A DNA stretch of 64,000 nucleotides from contig JAFXDF010000068.1 in the NCBI GenBank assembly GCA_017521295.1, forward strand, positions 1-64,000. The letters are read 5' to 3'. The first letter of the stretch is position 1. Each line of letters begins with the position of its first letter. The stretch comes from Clostridia bacterium. GTDB lineage: Bacteria; Bacillota; Clostridia; Oscillospirales; Butyricicoccaceae. Under the pieces are notes generated by a model that worked only from the letters and a program-made list of their open reading frames with translations, ran no database searches and was not told the origin of the DNA. The translations under genes were made by a program, and so were the position numbers. This document shows, piece by piece, positions 16,282-25,168 of this stretch.

Positions 16282-17456
16282 GCGCCCCCCGTCTGAAAGG
16301 GAGGCTGCCCCTCGTCCGCCGCAGGCAGGATCCCCGCCGGGCCACCGGCTACCGGGGATACCGGGGCAGCGGACGGCCCCTGGACTGGTGGGTCTGGCTG
16401 GTGCTGGGGGCTGTTTTGCTGGCGGCCATGTGGGCCCTCTGGCAGGCCTGCGGCGCCTTCCCGGGCGTCAGCGCCTTTTTCCGCCGGATCGCCCAGTTTT
16501 TGTCCAACTGTCTGGCCTTTTTCACCGGGCTTTTGCCCATTCCGGTGGCCGAGCTGATGGTGGCCGGTCTGGTGATCGGCCCGGTGTGGGGACTGGTGTA
16601 TGTACTGCGGAAAGGCGACTGGAGCGCCCTGCTCCGTGGCGCCTGCCGTCTGGTCTGCGTGGGCTGCGCGGCAGCCTTCCTCTTCGTGTTTCTCTACGGC
16701 GTCCACCACACCGCCCCCACCCTGGCCTCTCAGATGGGGCTGGAGGTTGGCCAGTACTCGGTGGCCCAGCTGGAGGCCTTTGTTTCCCACGCGGTGGAGC
16801 AGGCCAACGGCCTGGCCACCCAGGTGCCCCGGGACGGAGAAGGCACCTGCGATTTCGGCTCTTTCCGGCAGATGGCAAAGCAGGGCCGGCGTGAATATTC
16901 ACGCATAAAGGAAGATTATGCAGTTTTTGACCGACCCCAGGCCGGCCTGGTAAAGCGCAGCTTTTTGGGTGGCCGCATCATGTCCTACATAGACCTGGCG
17001 GGCTACTACTGCCCCTGGGCGGCCGAATCCACCGTCAGCTCCGACGTGGTGGACACCCACATCCCCTTCAACATCGCCCACGAAACGGCCCACGCCCTGG
17101 GCATCGGGCCGGAGGCCGAGTGCAACTTTGCCGCCTGGCTGGCCTGCAAGGACAGCCAGGACCCCCGGTTTGCCTATTCCGGCTGGCTGCTGGCCTATAT
17201 TTACGCCGGAAACGCCCTGTATGCCAGCGACTACGAGGCCTGGGCCAAGCAGTACGACAGCCTCTGCCCGGAGACCGTCCACGACATCGCCGTGCTCAAC
17301 GAGAGCCTCAAGCCCTTTGAGGACAGCAAGGTCAACGAGCTGGGCAGCAAGGCCAACGACGCCCTCATTAAGGCCACCGGCCAGAGCGAGGGCATCCGCA
17401 GCTATGGCCGTGTGGTAGACCTGATGCTTGCATATTTTTCCGCCGAAGCTGAATAA
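16278..17456 (+). CDS. DUF3810-family membrane protein with HExxH motif
   Basis: A 392-residue membrane protein with about three hydrophobic segments in the first 160 residues (WWVWLVLGAVLLAAMWALW, PVAELMVAGLVIG and CVGCAAAFLFVFLYGV). A soluble part follows, with HETAH (HExxH) and a nearby Glu (GPEAECNFAAWLAC), which suggests a zincin-type metallopeptidase. DUF3810 proteins share this layout; activity and substrate are not known to me. The frame is open from 16089, but GTG 16278 has a GAGGTG site and overlaps the upstream stop, so I start there. A strong terminator follows. Confidence 0.85.
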   Translation: MSAPRLKGRLPLVRRRQDPRRATGYRGYRGSGRPLDWWVWLVLGAVLLAAMWALWQACGAFPGVSAFFRRIAQFLSNCLAFFTGLLPIPVAELMVAGLVIGPVWGLVYVLRKGDWSALLRGACRLVCVGCAAAFLFVFLYGVHHTAPTLASQMGLEVGQYSVAQLEAFVSHAVEQANGLATQVPRDGEGTCDFGSFRQMAKQGRREYSRIKEDYAVFDRPQAGLVKRSFLGGRIMSYIDLAGYYCPWAAESTVSSDVVDTHIPFNIAHETAHALGIGPEAECNFAAWLACKDSQDPRFAYSGWLLAYIYAGNALYASDYEAWAKQYDSLCPETVHDIAVLNESLKPFEDSKVNELGSKANDALIKATGQSEGIRSYGRVVDLMLAYFSAEAE

Positions 17457-17461
17457 AAGAC

Positions 17462-17500
17462 GGCCGTGCCGGGCAGTTTTTGCCGGTCACGGCCTTTTTT
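17462..17500 (+). terminator. Intrinsic terminator after the DUF3810 gene
   Basis: GGCCGTGCCGGGCA paired with TGCCGGTCACGGCC (one bulge) around a short T-rich loop, followed by TTTTTT. Confidence 0.9.
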
Positions 17501-17560
17501 ATAAGCAATTTCTGACCGAAACGCCCAAAATCCACCCGGAAACTTTGTGCAATGTCACCA

Positions 17561-17589
17561 TTGAATATTCATCCGTAATTTCGTATGAT
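17561..17589 (+). promoter_or_regulatory. Promoter of the first amino-acid ABC operon
   Basis: TTGAAT, 17-base spacer, TATGAT, 40 bases upstream of the binding-protein gene. Confidence 0.65.
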
Positions 17590-17628
17590 TATCCCACTAC
17601 CAACAAAAAAGAAAAGAGGCAACTTTTT

Positions 17629-18465
17629 ATGAAGAAATTTGCAAAACTGGCTGCCCTGCTGATGGCTGCCGCCATGCTGCTGAGCCTGTGCGCCTGCGGC
17701 AACGAACCCGAAGCAGATAATCCCTACAAGACCATTACCCCCGGCGTTCTGACCGTGGCTACCAGCCCCGACTACGCTCCCTATGAGTTCTATGCCATCG
17801 GCGCCGACGGCACCGCTGAGCTGGCTGGTTTTGACATCGCTCTGATCAAGTACATCGCCGATTACCTGAAGCTGGAGCTGGAGATCATCCCCATGGACTT
17901 TGACGGCGTCCTGCTGGAGCTGGCCAACGGTTCCGTGGACCTGGGTGTCGCCGGTATCTCTCCCGACCCCGACCGCGCTGAGAGCATGGACTTCTCCGAC
18001 ATTTATTACGAGGGCGGTCAGGCCTTCATCACCGTGAAGAGCAAGGCTGACATGTTCACCGATCTGGCTTCTGCCAACACTCCCGGCATCTCCGTCGGCG
18101 CTCAGAACGGTACCATTCAGATGGATCTGGCCCAGCAGTACAGCCCCGACGCCGACATCGTCACCCTGACCAAGGCCACCGACATCATTGCTGAGCTGGT
18201 TTCCGGCAAGCTGGACGGCGGTTACGTTGAGTGGGACGTGGCAGTTGCCTATCAGGTCAACTATCCCGATCTGCACATCGTCTGCGAAGTTCCCTATGAG
18301 GTCGAGGGCAATGCCGTTGGTGTCAAGAAGGGCAACGAGGCTCTGCTGGAAGGCGTGAACAAGGCCATCGCCGCCTGCATCGACGACGGTTCCTTCTCCC
18401 AGTATGTGGCCACCGCTCTGGAGCAGGCTTCCGGCGATATCTTCGAGGGTCTGATCGAAGAATAA
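17629..18465 (+). CDS. Amino-acid ABC transporter substrate-binding lipoprotein
   Basis: A 278-residue periplasmic-binding-protein type 3 (SBP_bac_3) lipoprotein. The signal ends in LCAC with Cys23 as the lipidation site. The mature part shows the family pattern: LTVATSPDYAPYEFY, ELAGFDIALIKYIADYL, LLELANGSVDLGVAGISPDPDRAESMDFS (quoted in part) and ISVGAQNGTIQ. It would capture a polar or basic amino acid for the permease and ATPase that follow. The frame is open from 17428, but that stretch crosses a terminator; ATG 17629 has an AAGAGG site and the signal peptide. Confidence 0.93.
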   Translation: MKKFAKLAALLMAAAMLLSLCACGNEPEADNPYKTITPGVLTVATSPDYAPYEFYAIGADGTAELAGFDIALIKYIADYLKLELEIIPMDFDGVLLELANGSVDLGVAGISPDPDRAESMDFSDIYYEGGQAFITVKSKADMFTDLASANTPGISVGAQNGTIQMDLAQQYSPDADIVTLTKATDIIAELVSGKLDGGYVEWDVAVAYQVNYPDLHIVCEVPYEVEGNAVGVKKGNEALLEGVNKAIAACIDDGSFSQYVATALEQASGDIFEGLIEE

Positions 18466-18496
18466 TCCATTCTATCAATAACCGTGCTTTTGGAAT

Positions 18497-18526
18497 CCTT
18501 CCCGGCTTTTGTCGGGAAGGTTTTCC
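18497..18526 (+). terminator. Attenuating hairpin between binding-protein and permease genes
   Basis: CCTTCCCG paired with CGGGAAGG around a 7-base loop, followed by TTTTCC. The T-tract is short, so it probably gives partial termination or 3' end protection, raising binding protein over permease (inference). Confidence 0.6.
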
Positions 18527-18562
18527 TGTGTATAATCGGAAAAAGAAAGGAGCCTCAAATCT

Positions 18563-19331
18563 ATGGGAGGCCTCATTAAGCTTTCAAACTTTGCCAAGCT
18601 GTCCGGCTATGCGGAGATGTTTGGACAGGGTCTTGCCATCACCGTCATGCTGTCTATCGGCACGGTGGTCGTGGGCGCTCTGCTGGGTATCGTTCTAGCG
18701 CTGATGCGCATGAGTGACATCCGTCCCCTCCGTTTCCTCGGTCTGGACAAAGAGGGCCATCTGCGGGGTCCCGGTGTTCTGACCACCCTGAGCAAGTTCA
18801 ACCCCCTGTCCTTTTTGGCCACTGCCTACGTGGAGATTCTCCGTTCTACCCCCGTCATCGTTCAGATCGCCGTTATTTACTACGGTATTTTCGGCGTGAT
18901 CGATCTGCCCACCTTCTCCCTGTTTGGCATCACCAAGTTTCACCGGTTTTTCCCCGGCGTGGTGGCGCTGGGCATGAACTCGGGCGCTTATCTGTGCGAG
19001 ATCATTCGTTCCGGTATTCAGTCCATTGACGGCGGTCAGAGCGAAGCGGCCCGTTCCCTGGGTCTGAATCAGAACCAGACCCTGCGCTTTATCATTCTGC
19101 CCCAGGCAATCCGCAACATTCTTCCCGCCATCGCCAACGAGTTCGTGGTCATCATCAAGGAATCTGCCGTTACCTACACCATCGGTGTGCAGGACATCAT
19201 GGCAGTAGTCCAGTCGGTCAAGGGTGCCACTTACCTGATCATGGAACCCCTGCTGGTGGCAACGGCGCTGTATTTCTGCCTGTGTTTCCCCACGTCCAAG
19301 ATCATCGCGCACTTCGAGAGGAGGATGAGCC

Positions 19332-19348
<17 letters not shown>
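18563..19348 (+). CDS. Amino-acid ABC transporter permease (HisM/GlnP type)
   Basis: A 261-residue membrane subunit with five predicted helices. It contains the polar amino-acid permease pattern ([23 protein letters not shown] in part, [19 protein letters not shown]) and the EAA loop ([20 protein letters not shown]) that contacts the ATPase. It carries substrate across the membrane. Start ATG 18563 has an AAAGGAG site. The last 17 bases overlap the ATPase gene. Confidence 0.93.
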
Positions 19349-20111
<763 letters not shown>

Positions 20112-20122
20112 GGCAAAAAAGC

Positions 20123-20153
20123 AACGCACCCACAGTTGTGGGTGCGTTTTTTG
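20123..20153 (+). terminator. Intrinsic terminator of the first ABC operon
   Basis: AACGCACCCAC paired with GTGGGTGCGTT around a 4-base loop, then TTTTTTG. truA ends just beyond on the other strand. Confidence 0.92.
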
Positions 20154-20155
20154 TT

Positions 20156-20896
20156 TCAGTAGGTCACTTCCATGAGCATCAGGCCGCAGGCAGGGGCCAG
20201 GGGGCCGGCCTGTTTGCGGTCCTTTGCCGCCAGGATGCCGGGGATCTGCCCGGGGAGCAGGCGGCGGGCGCCCACCTCGGCCAGGGTGCCGGTCATGATG
20301 CGCACCATGTGGTAAAGGAAGCCCTCACCGGTGAAATCCAGCACGATGTCGGTGTTTTCCTGATAGATCTCGATGGCGTCCACCCGGCGGACGGTGGATT
20401 TTTTGCTGTTTTTCACATCGCAGAAGGACTGGAAATCCTGCCTGCCCACCATGTGGGCGGCGGCGGCGCGCATGGCCTCCAGGTCCAGCTCGTCGGCGCA
20501 GGGCCAGCTGTACCGGCGGCCGAACACGTCGGGGATCTCCCCCTGGTGGATGCGGTAGCGGTAGGTCTTGCCCCTGGCGTTGAGCCGGGCGTGGAACCGG
20601 GGCTCGGCCTCAGACAGGGCCACCACGGCGATGTCCCGGGGCAGGTAGCGGTTGAGATAGGCCATGACCTCCCGGGGCTCCATGGGGTGCTCCAGGGCAA
20701 AGGAGGCCACCTGGCCGAAGGCGTGGACCCCGGCATCGGTGCGGCCCGAGCCCCGAACCTCCACCTCGGCCCCGTCCAGTTTTTGCAGGATGGCCTCCAG
20801 CTTTTCCTGGATGGTGTTGGGGGTGTTGCCCTGCTTCTGCCAGCCGTTGTATTTGGTGCCCTCGTACTGGAGGGTCATGCGGTAATTCTGCTTCAT
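20156..20896 (-). CDS. truA: tRNA pseudouridine(38-40) synthase TruA
   Basis: Isomerises uridines 38-40 in the tRNA anticodon arm. A 246-residue protein with the catalytic Asp54 in GSGRTDAGVHA, the N-terminal MTLQYEGTKYNGWQKQ, RYRIHQG and FLYHMVRIMTGTL. Start ATG 20896 follows GGGAGGCGCGTT. A TATAAT (20929-20924) upstream is back to back with a TATACT for the divergent YgjP-type gene. It appears monocistronic. Confidence 0.95.
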   Translation of the reverse strand: MKQNYRMTLQYEGTKYNGWQKQGNTPNTIQEKLEAILQKLDGAEVEVRGSGRTDAGVHAFGQVASFALEHPMEPREVMAYLNRYLPRDIAVVALSEAEPRFHARLNARGKTYRYRIHQGEIPDVFGRRYSWPCADELDLEAMRAAAAHMVGRQDFQSFCDVKNSKKSTVRRVDAIEIYQENTDIVLDFTGEGFLYHMVRIMTGTLAEVGARRLLPGQIPGILAAKDRKQAGPLAPACGLMLMEVTY

Positions 20897-20973
20897 AACG
20901 CGCCTCCCGGCGTTTTTTCTTTCATTATACCCTATTTTTCAAAAGTGTGCTATACTGTTTTGGAGGTGAGTGC

Positions 20974-21489
20974 ATGGAATATCAGCTGATCCGCTCCAGG
21001 CGAAAGACCCTGGCCATTGAGATCACCCGGGAGGCCCGGGTGTTGGTCCGTGCGCCCCTGCGGTGTCCCCAGCGGACCGTTGACCGGTTTTTGCGGGAAA
21101 AAGAGGGCTGGATCGCCACCCATCTGGCCCAAATGCAGGCCCGGCGGCAGGCCCATCCCGAGCCTACGGCCGAGCAGGAGGCCGCCCTGCGGCAGCGTGC
21201 CAAGGAGGTGCTTCCGCCGCTGGTGGCCCGCTGGGCAGAAATCATGGGCGTGGAGCCCTGCGGCATCACGGTCACCGGGGCGCGGACCCGGTTCGGCTCC
21301 TGCAGTCCCAAAAACCGCCTGTGCTTTTCCTTCCGGCTGATGGACTATCCCATGGCGGCGGTGGAGTATGTGGTGGTCCACGAGCTGGCCCACATCCGGC
21401 ACAAAAACCACGGCCCGGATTTTTACGCCGAGGTGGAGACCTATCTGCCCGACTGGCAGACCCGGCGGCAATTGCTGAAGAGATCGTAG
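20974..21489 (+). CDS. YgjP-type M48-like metal-dependent hydrolase (DUF45)
   Basis: A 171-residue protein of the YgjP/DUF45 family. The C-terminal half holds the zinc site HELAHIRHKNHGPDFY (HExxH plus a third ligand region), preceded by TRFGSCSPKNRLCFSFRLM, the family signature. The N-terminal part is a small domain (LIRSRRKTLAIEI). Members are annotated as metallopeptidases or UTP pyrophosphatases; which applies is unknown to me. Start ATG 20974 has a TGGAGGTGA site. It reads away from truA. Confidence 0.88.
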   Translation: MEYQLIRSRRKTLAIEITREARVLVRAPLRCPQRTVDRFLREKEGWIATHLAQMQARRQAHPEPTAEQEAALRQRAKEVLPPLVARWAEIMGVEPCGITVTGARTRFGSCSPKNRLCFSFRLMDYPMAAVEYVVVHELAHIRHKNHGPDFYAEVETYLPDWQTRRQLLKRS

Positions 21490-21498
21490 CAATTGCTT

Positions 21499-21580
21499 GT
21501 CATTCTGAGGCCAAAGGCCGAAGAATCCCCCTATACAGACAGGAGATCCTTCGACTTCGCTGCGCTGCGCTCAGGATGAC
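21499..21580. repeat. Dispersed palindromic repeat, copy d
   Basis: An 82-bp copy with GTCATTCTGAGG and CTCAGGATGAC ends and inner GAAGAATCC / GGAGATCCTTC. Its right edge contains the stop codon of the small Cys-rich gene. Confidence 0.9.
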
Positions 21581-21780
21581 AACGAGGAGTCGCTGTGCTT
21601 CGCAGGGGTTCTTGTCTCCCGTAGTTTATACTGTTCACAGCACTTACTGTCCGGCAGCACTTTTCTCTGCAAGCGATAAACACAATGTCCACAAAATACC
21701 CAGGAATATCGGCTCCCTGTTTTGATATAGTGTTGCCGATAATGCACGCAACTGCCACAACAGTTTTGCAATTCTACCAT
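21571..21780 (-). CDS. Small cysteine-rich protein, unknown function
   Basis: A 69-residue protein with nine cysteines, including CCGSCVHY, CGHCVY and a CC pair (SKCCEQY), a pattern suggesting metal or Fe-S binding. No signal peptide. Start ATG 21780 has an AGAAAGGAGACGAC site; an upstream ATG at 21876 lies in the pgeF terminator. The stop codon falls inside palindromic repeat copy d, and the last dozen residues are low-complexity, as if the repeat replaced the original end (inference). The gene and its upstream region are AT-rich compared with the neighbours. Confidence 0.6.
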   Translation of the reverse strand: MVELQNCCGSCVHYRQHYIKTGSRYSWVFCGHCVYRLQRKVLPDSKCCEQYKLRETRTPAKHSDSSLSS

Positions 21781-21874
21781 ACAAGTCGTCTCCTTTCTGT
21801 GTTGTTGTATGGCATTATATTGTGTGTTTTCGTGGTTGTTAAGGGGATATAATCCCCATATACGTTCTTTTCTC

Positions 21875-21903
21875 ATAAAAAACGCTCCGGTTTCCCGGAG
21901 CGT
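21875..21903 (-). terminator. Intrinsic terminator after pgeF
   Basis: On the minus strand CGCTCCGG, loop GAAA, CCGGAGCG, then TTTTTTATG, directly after the pgeF stop. Confidence 0.9.
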
Positions 21904-21917
21904 TTGGTTTTATTCAA

Positions 21918-22730
21918 TTACTCGGCCATGGTGATCATGCCGGCCTGGACGCCCCGTTCCTCGCCGTTGCGGCGGTGGGACCAGAACTGGGTCTTGTCAC
22001 CGCAGCAGGGGCAGATGTTGGAAACGTCGATGTTATAGGGCAGGATATCGGCCCGGAGCAGCATGGTGTAGGTGATGTTTTTCAGATCCACACGCCACTT
22101 GTCGCCCTCTTTGTACATGTACTCCTGCACCATGTCGCCAAAGGTCTCCCGCATCTTTTCGGGCACGTCGTCGTCGGTGGCAAAGCAGGAGCGGCAGATG
22201 GAGGGGCCAACTACGGCGATCATCTCGCTGGGGTTGGAGCCGTACAGCTCGGTCATCTTTTCGATGGTCTTGCGGGTGATCTCCTTGGCGATGCCCCGCC
22301 AGCCGGCGTGGACCAGACCGCAGGCCTTGTGCTTGTGGTCATAGAGCATGATGAGCTGGCAGTCGGCGTAAAAGCCGCAGAGCACCACGCCGGGGATGTT
22401 GGTGATGAGGGCGTCCACCCCGTCGCCGTCGCCCATCTGGACGAAGCTGTTGACCTGGGTGACCTCCACGATGTTGTCGGTGTGCATCTGGCAGGTACGG
22501 GCCACATGATTCACATCGGAGCCCACCACATGGGCGGCGATATCAAAGTTCCGCAGAACATTTTCCCGGCTGTCCCGGCTGTTGAAGCGGAAGTTGAGGC
22601 TGTCATAAGGTGCGGCGGACACACCGCCGGTACGGGTGAAAAAAGCGTGCCGCAGTCTGGGATAAACCGAAAGCTGGGGCGAGGTATAATAGATCAGATC
22701 ATCCTTGACCTGTTTGCGAAGTTCAGACAT
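21918..22730 (-). CDS. pgeF: Multicopper-oxidase-fold purine nucleoside phosphorylase (YfiH/PgeF family)
   Basis: A 270-residue YfiH-family protein, once called polyphenol oxidase or laccase domain. Relatives act as purine nucleoside phosphorylase/deaminase, and E. coli PgeF edits peptidoglycan precursors. Zinc-site elements are present: QMHTDNIVEV, GFYADCQLIML and LVHAGWRGIAKEI, with the conserved GPSICRSCF. Start ATG 22730 is 10 bases after AAAAGGAG; a longer open frame to 22922 is antisense to nothing but overlaps ymdB. ymdB ends 22 bases upstream, so the two likely form an operon. Confidence 0.9.
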   Translation of the reverse strand: MSELRKQVKDDLIYYTSPQLSVYPRLRHAFFTRTGGVSAAPYDSLNFRFNSRDSRENVLRNFDIAAHVVGSDVNHVARTCQMHTDNIVEVTQVNSFVQMGDGDGVDALITNIPGVVLCGFYADCQLIMLYDHKHKACGLVHAGWRGIAKEITRKTIEKMTELYGSNPSEMIAVVGPSICRSCFATDDDVPEKMRETFGDMVQEYMYKEGDKWRVDLKNITYTMLLRADILPYNIDVSNICPCCGDKTQFWSHRRNGEERGVQAGMITMAE

Positions 22731-22752
22731 GTATACGGTACTCCTTTTCTCG

Positions 22753-23523
22753 TTACGCGATCTCCACGCGGCGGACAGCCACGCATTTGCCTTGCTCGTT
22801 GATGTCAAACACCGCGCCCTGGACGCGGCAGTCCCGGTCGGAGGGCTTGAACCGCTCGGTGAGCTCGCCACGGAACATCTTGAGGCTCTGTTCCCAGCGG
22901 ACGCCGATGACCGAATCCACACCGCCGGTCATGCCGATGTCGGTGATATAGCCGGTGCCCTTGGACAGCACCCGCTCGTCGGCGGTGGGCACGTGGGTGT
23001 GGGTGCCCCACACGGCGGCGGCCCGTCCGTTGAGGTGGTGGCCCATGGCCTGTTTTTCCGAGGTGGCTTCGGCGTGGAAGTCCACCAGATAGATATCGGC
23101 CTCGATCTCCTCCACCAGCCAGTCGGCGGCGGCAAAGGGATCGGAGGGGATGTAGTCCAGCCCTACCCTGCCCTGGAGATTGCAAATGCAGACGGTCTTT
23201 CCGCAGCACTCCAGCCGGGTATAGCCGTGGCCGGGCTGCTGGATGGGATAGTTCAGGGGCCGCAGGATGTATTCCTGCTCTTCCAGATAATCGCAGATCT
23301 GGCGGTTGCCGTAGGTGTGGTTGCCCAGGGTGATCACGTCGGCGCCGGCGTTGAAGATCTCCTCGGCCAGGGCGGGGGTGATGCCCTTGCCCACGGGGGT
23401 GGCGTTTTCGCCGTTGACGATGGTCAGGTGGGCGCCCACCTGCTTTTTCAGTTGTCGCAGACGGCGGCAGAGCACATCCATTCCGGGATCGCCCACCACG
23501 TCGCCGATGACCAGAACGATCAT
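22753..23523 (-). CDS. ymdB: YmdB-family metallophosphoesterase
   Basis: A 256-residue binuclear phosphodiesterase. Metal ligands are visible in VIGDVVGDPG, NGENATPVGKG, TLGNHTYGNR, LVDFHAEATSEK and GTHTHVPTAD. B. subtilis YmdB cleaves 2',3'-cyclic nucleotides and influences biofilm and spore development. Start ATG 23523 follows GGGAGGCGC. It is followed by pgeF on the same strand. Confidence 0.92.
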   Translation of the reverse strand: MIVLVIGDVVGDPGMDVLCRRLRQLKKQVGAHLTIVNGENATPVGKGITPALAEEIFNAGADVITLGNHTYGNRQICDYLEEQEYILRPLNYPIQQPGHGYTRLECCGKTVCICNLQGRVGLDYIPSDPFAAADWLVEEIEADIYLVDFHAEATSEKQAMGHHLNGRAAAVWGTHTHVPTADERVLSKGTGYITDIGMTGGVDSVIGVRWEQSLKMFRGELTERFKPSDRDCRVQGAVFDINEQGKCVAVRRVEIA

Positions 23524-23618
23524 AGCGCCTCCCACAATCTTAAATAATACACTACATTATAACGCCAGTTTCCAAAAGATACAACCGAAAAAACCACGAA
23601 AATTTTGGAAATATTTCA

Positions 23619-23648
23619 AGTGCCTCCGGGTGTCTCCCGGAGGCACTC
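23619..23648 (-). terminator. Hairpin after the second amino-acid ABC operon
   Basis: AGTGCCTCCGGG paired with CCCGGAGGCACTT around a short loop on the minus strand, right after the ATPase stop. The T-tract is interrupted. Confidence 0.7.
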
Positions 23649-23651
23649 TGC

Positions 23652-24413
23652 TTATGCTTGACTGTAGCGCTGGAGGAACTGCCGTGTGCGGGCCTGCTGG
23701 GGATTGCCAAAGACCTGTTCGGGAGGTCCCTGCTCCACGATGACGCCGCCGTCCATAAAGACCACGTGCTCGGCCACGTCCCGGGCAAAGGCCATCTCGT
23801 GGGTGACGATGACCATGGTCATGTCCTCGTGGGCCAGCTCCCGGATGATCTTGAGCACCTCGCCGGTGAGCTCGGGGTCCAGGGCGGAGGTAGGCTCGTC
23901 AAAAAACAGGATCTGGGGGTCCATGGCCAGGGCGCGGGCGATGGCCACACGCTGCTGCTGACCGCCGGACAGCTGGAAGGGATAGGCGTCGGCCTTGTCG
24001 TCCAGGCCCATCTTTTTCAGCAGGGCGTGGGCCTTTTCCTCGGCCTGGTCCTTACTGCGGCCCAAAACGGAGATCTGGGCGTCGGTGAGGTTTTTCAGCA
24101 CGGAATAATGGGGGAACAGGTTGAAGTTCTGGAACACCAGGCCGAACACCGAGCGCAGCTTTTTCAGCTGCTCCTTGCCGGCGTAAAGGGCCTTGCCGTC
24201 GCGGCTTTCGGCGGCGGGCTGATCCAGATAATAGAGGCTGCCGTCGGTCATTTCGGTGAGCAGGGTGGCGCACCGGAGGAGGGTGGATTTGCCCGAGCCG
24301 GAGGGGCCGATGATGGCCAGCACCTGGCCGTGTTCCACCGTCAGGCTGATGTCCCGCAACACTTCCACGTCGCCGAAGGACTTTTTCACATTCTTCATGG
24401 TCAAAACGCTCAT
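23652..24413 (-). CDS. Amino-acid ABC transporter ATP-binding protein (second operon)
   Basis: A 253-residue GlnQ-like ATPase with Walker [11 protein letters not shown]-loop FQNFNLFPHYS, signature LSGGQQQR, Walker [15 protein letters not shown] and H-loop IVTHE. It powers the permease encoded just upstream, and its own start (AAGGAGGTG site) is 12 bases after that gene. It differs in sequence from the ATPase at 19332-20111, so the two systems are not a recent duplication. Confidence 0.95.
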   Translation of the reverse strand: MSVLTMKNVKKSFGDVEVLRDISLTVEHGQVLAIIGPSGSGKSTLLRCATLLTEMTDGSLYYLDQPAAESRDGKALYAGKEQLKKLRSVFGLVFQNFNLFPHYSVLKNLTDAQISVLGRSKDQAEEKAHALLKKMGLDDKADAYPFQLSGGQQQRVAIARALAMDPQILFFDEPTSALDPELTGEVLKIIRELAHEDMTMVIVTHEMAFARDVAEHVVFMDGGVIVEQGPPEQVFGNPQQARTRQFLQRYSQA

Positions 24414-24425
24414 GGGGACACCTCC

Positions 24426-25082
24426 TTACTGGTAATAGGACAGCTTCTTCTCCACCTGATCCATGATCACGGTGACGATGAAGTTAAAGACGTAATAGAT
24501 CACACCGGCCACCACAAAGGCCAGCATACCGGGGCTGTCGGGGGCCACGGCGATCTGCTTGGCCCGGGTGAACATCTCCACCACGCCGATGACATAGGCC
24601 AGGGAGGTGTCTTTCACCAGGGTGATGACCTCGTTGGTGACCGAGGGCATGACACGCTTGACCATCTGGGGCAGGATGATCTTCACAAAGGTCTGGGACT
24701 TGGTATAGCCCAGCACCTCGGCGGCCTCATACTGGCCAACGGGGATGGACTCGATACCGCCGCGGTAGATCTCGGCGAAATAGGCGGCGTAGTTGATGAT
24801 AAAGCCCACGATGACCGCCAGAAAACGCCAGTTGGAAGGAGGCGTCAGACCGAAGAGCAGGTTGGGGCCGAAATAGACCACCATCAGCTGCAAAATCAGC
24901 GGCGTGCCCCGCATGATGGAGATATAAACGTTGACCACCCAGCGCAGAGGGGCGAAGCGGCTCTTTTTGCCAAAGTAGACCAAAAGGCCCAGGGGCAGGG
25001 AGCCCACAAGGGTCAGCATGAAAATGGCCAGTGTGGTGAGGAAGCCCTCACACAGCAGGGTGACCATGGTTTGGATCGTCAT
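24426..25082 (-). CDS. Amino-acid ABC transporter permease (second operon)
   Basis: A 218-residue polar amino-acid permease with about five membrane helices, the segment YISIMRGTPLILQLMVVYF and the EAA loop (SIPVGQYEAAEVLGYTKSQT). It forms the channel with the ATPase encoded next. Start ATG 25082 has a GAGGACC site. It lies 86 bases after the binding-protein gene. Confidence 0.94.
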   Translation of the reverse strand: MTIQTMVTLLCEGFLTTLAIFMLTLVGSLPLGLLVYFGKKSRFAPLRWVVNVYISIMRGTPLILQLMVVYFGPNLLFGLTPPSNWRFLAVIVGFIINYAAYFAEIYRGGIESIPVGQYEAAEVLGYTKSQTFVKIILPQMVKRVMPSVTNEVITLVKDTSLAYVIGVVEMFTRAKQIAVAPDSPGMLAFVVAGVIYYVFNFIVTVIMDQVEKKLSYYQ

Positions 25083-25168
25083 AGAAAGGTCCTCATTTCA
25101 TAGGAATTGGCGGAGGCAGACAGGCTGCCTCCGCCGGGAGGGGGATATCTCGAAAAGAGAGGATGTTG

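Noticed and set aside
17428-17628. Upstream start for the binding protein
   Set aside because: The extension passes through a strong terminator and promoter and would bury the lipoprotein signal peptide.
17501-17628. Riboswitch or T-box upstream of the first amino-acid ABC operon
   Set aside because: No T-box core or known aptamer motif; the promoter at 17561-17589 leaves only about 35 bases of leader. The same holds for the second ABC operon.
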